Shown here piece after piece: positions 62,961-64,000 of a stretch of 64,000 nucleotides of DNA. Origin of the DNA: Candidatus Pantoea haifensis (lineage in GTDB: Bacteria > Pseudomonadota > Gammaproteobacteria > Enterobacterales > Enterobacteriaceae). Under the pieces are notes generated by a model, which had not been told where the DNA came from, searched no databases, and saw nothing but the letters and a program-made list of their open reading frames with translations. The DNA is taken from assembly GCA_018842655.1 (NCBI GenBank), contig JAGTWN010000004.1:1240001-1304000 (forward strand), in the 5' to 3' direction. The translations under genes were made by a program, and so were the position numbers. Within the stretch, counting starts at the first letter, position 1. Each line of letters starts with the position of its first letter.

Positions 62961-64000
62961 ATGAAAATTCACGCTATCAGTCAGACATTGCCTCACGCAC
63001 GTTATCAGCGTTGCCCGCAATGCGATACCCTTTTTCCTTACCGGATGTGAAATCGCACCAGTCTGCTTATTGCCCCCGCTGTAATGCGCAAATTATGAGC
63101 GGTCACGACTGGTCTGTAACACGCCTGATGGCGATGGCCGCCACAATGATGGTATTGATGCCCTTCGCCTTTAGCCTGCCGCTGGTGGATATTCGCCTGT
63201 TAGGAATGCGCATTAATGCCAGCCTGATTGAAGGCATCATTCAAATGACGCAACAGGGCGATGTCCTGACCGCTTCAATGGTGGCGTTTTGCACTATTGG
63301 TGCGCCCGTTACGCTTGTTGCGGGGATAGGCTATCTCAGTATTGGCCATCGCCTCGGCATGAATCTGCGTCCGGTGCTTCTGATGCTGGAAAAGCTCAAA
63401 GAGTGGGTGATGCTGGATATTTATCTTATCGGCATCGCCGTCGCCTCAATCAAAGTTCAGGATTACGCCTCGCTGGAGCTGGGCTACGGCCTGGCGGCCT
63501 ATCTGGCGCTAACGGCGTTGAGCGTACTGACGCTGATCCACCTTAATGTTGAGCAACTCTGGGACTACTTTTATCCGCAGCGGCCGGGCAATGCCGCACG
63601 CGATCAGTTACAGGTTTGCCTGAACTGTCACAATACCGGTGTCCCTGATGCACGAGGCCGCTGCCCCCGTTGCCATACGCCGCTCGATTTTCGTCGTCGT
63701 CACAGTCTGCAAAAATCCTGGGCCGCGTTGACCGCCTCAATCGTGTTGCTGATCCCAGCAAATTTGCTGCCAATTTCCATCGTCTATGTAAACGGTTCCC
63801 GGCGCGAAGACACCATTTTTTCCGGGATCCTTTCATTAGCATCCGGCAATATTCCCGTCGCTGCTATCGTTTTTATCGCCAGTATTCTGGTGCCCTTTAC
63901 CAAAGTGCTGGTGATGCTCACACTGCTACTCAGCATTCACTTCCGTTGTGAGCAGGGTTTAAAAACGCGCATTCGCCTGCTGCGCGTAGTGACCTGGGTT
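62961..64000 (+). CDS. yebS: PqiA/LetA-family membrane protein YebS (partial); frameshifted
   Basis: YebS (LetA) is the inner-membrane partner of the MCE protein YebT (LetB) in lipid transport across the envelope. The ATG at 62961 gives [20 protein letters not shown] with a first CxxC zinc site (RCPQCD), then an early stop. One more T in the T5 run at 63031-63035 gives [20 protein letters not shown] and an open frame to the window end. A second zinc-ribbon pair is in [20 protein letters not shown]. Membrane helices lie on either side. The window ends inside the gene; yebT is expected next. Confidence 0.9.

Overview
The window is a block of enterobacterial core chromosome, most like the Erwiniaceae (Erwinia, Pantoea and relatives). 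Almost every protein is recognisable as an ortholog of an E. coli K-12 gene, and local gene orders match E. coli: xthA-ynjH-topB-selD-ydjA-sppA-ansA-pncA, yeaC-msrB-gapA-yeaD-yeaE-mipA-yeaGH, and fadD-yeaY-tsaB-yoaA through manXYZ-yobD-rlmA-cspC to htpX-prc-proQ-msrC-yebS. One segment differs: cvrA, dadX-dadA, ycgB, fadR, nhaB, dsbB, ycgNML and minCDE lie between yeaH and rnd, whereas in E. coli this group is several hundred kb away. The family-level placement is inferred from gene content and order, not from a search.

Layout. 1-9929: DNA repair and topology, selenophosphate synthesis, SppA signal-peptide peptidase, asparagine and nicotinamide deamidation, methionine sulfoxide repair and glycolytic gapA. 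10005-18277: YeaD epimerase, a damaged aldo-keto reductase, MipA porin-like protein, the nitrogen/stress operon yeaGH with a good sigma-54 promoter, and the CvrA antiporter. 18355-21743: accessory insert holding a 77-residue unknown protein, an orphan WbaP/AmsG-type sugar-phosphate transferase and an MFS exporter. 21750-33103: D-alanine catabolism, SpoVR-family YcgB, FadR, NhaB, DsbB, YcgNML and MinCDE. 33155-46874: RNase D, FadD (with a FadR-like operator), YeaY, TsaB, YoaA, an inserted manganese catalase, YoaB, YoaH, PabB, NudL, SdaA and a c-di-GMP phosphodiesterase. 46975-64000: YoaE with an upstream overlapping small ORF, the mannose PTS with a Mlc/NagC-like operator, RlmA, CspC, a metallo-beta-lactamase-fold hydrolase, YebO, YobH, KdgR, YebQ, HtpX, Prc, ProQ, MsrC and the start of YebS/LetA.

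The dominant oddity is that about 20 genes, including gapA, minC and fadR, are broken by 23 single-base deletions, nearly all in short homopolymers, and no insertion was needed to repair any of them. This looks like systematic under-calling of homopolymers in the assembly rather than gene decay. Coordinates below give the repaired gene extents, and each suspected site is stated. One further defect, an in-frame TGA in yeaE, is a substitution. The most interesting biological signals are the coupled small ORF ahead of yoaE, the sigma-54 promoter of yeaGH, the orphan wbaP locus with an RcsAB-box-like site, the FadR-like operator at fadD and the dyad ahead of manX.
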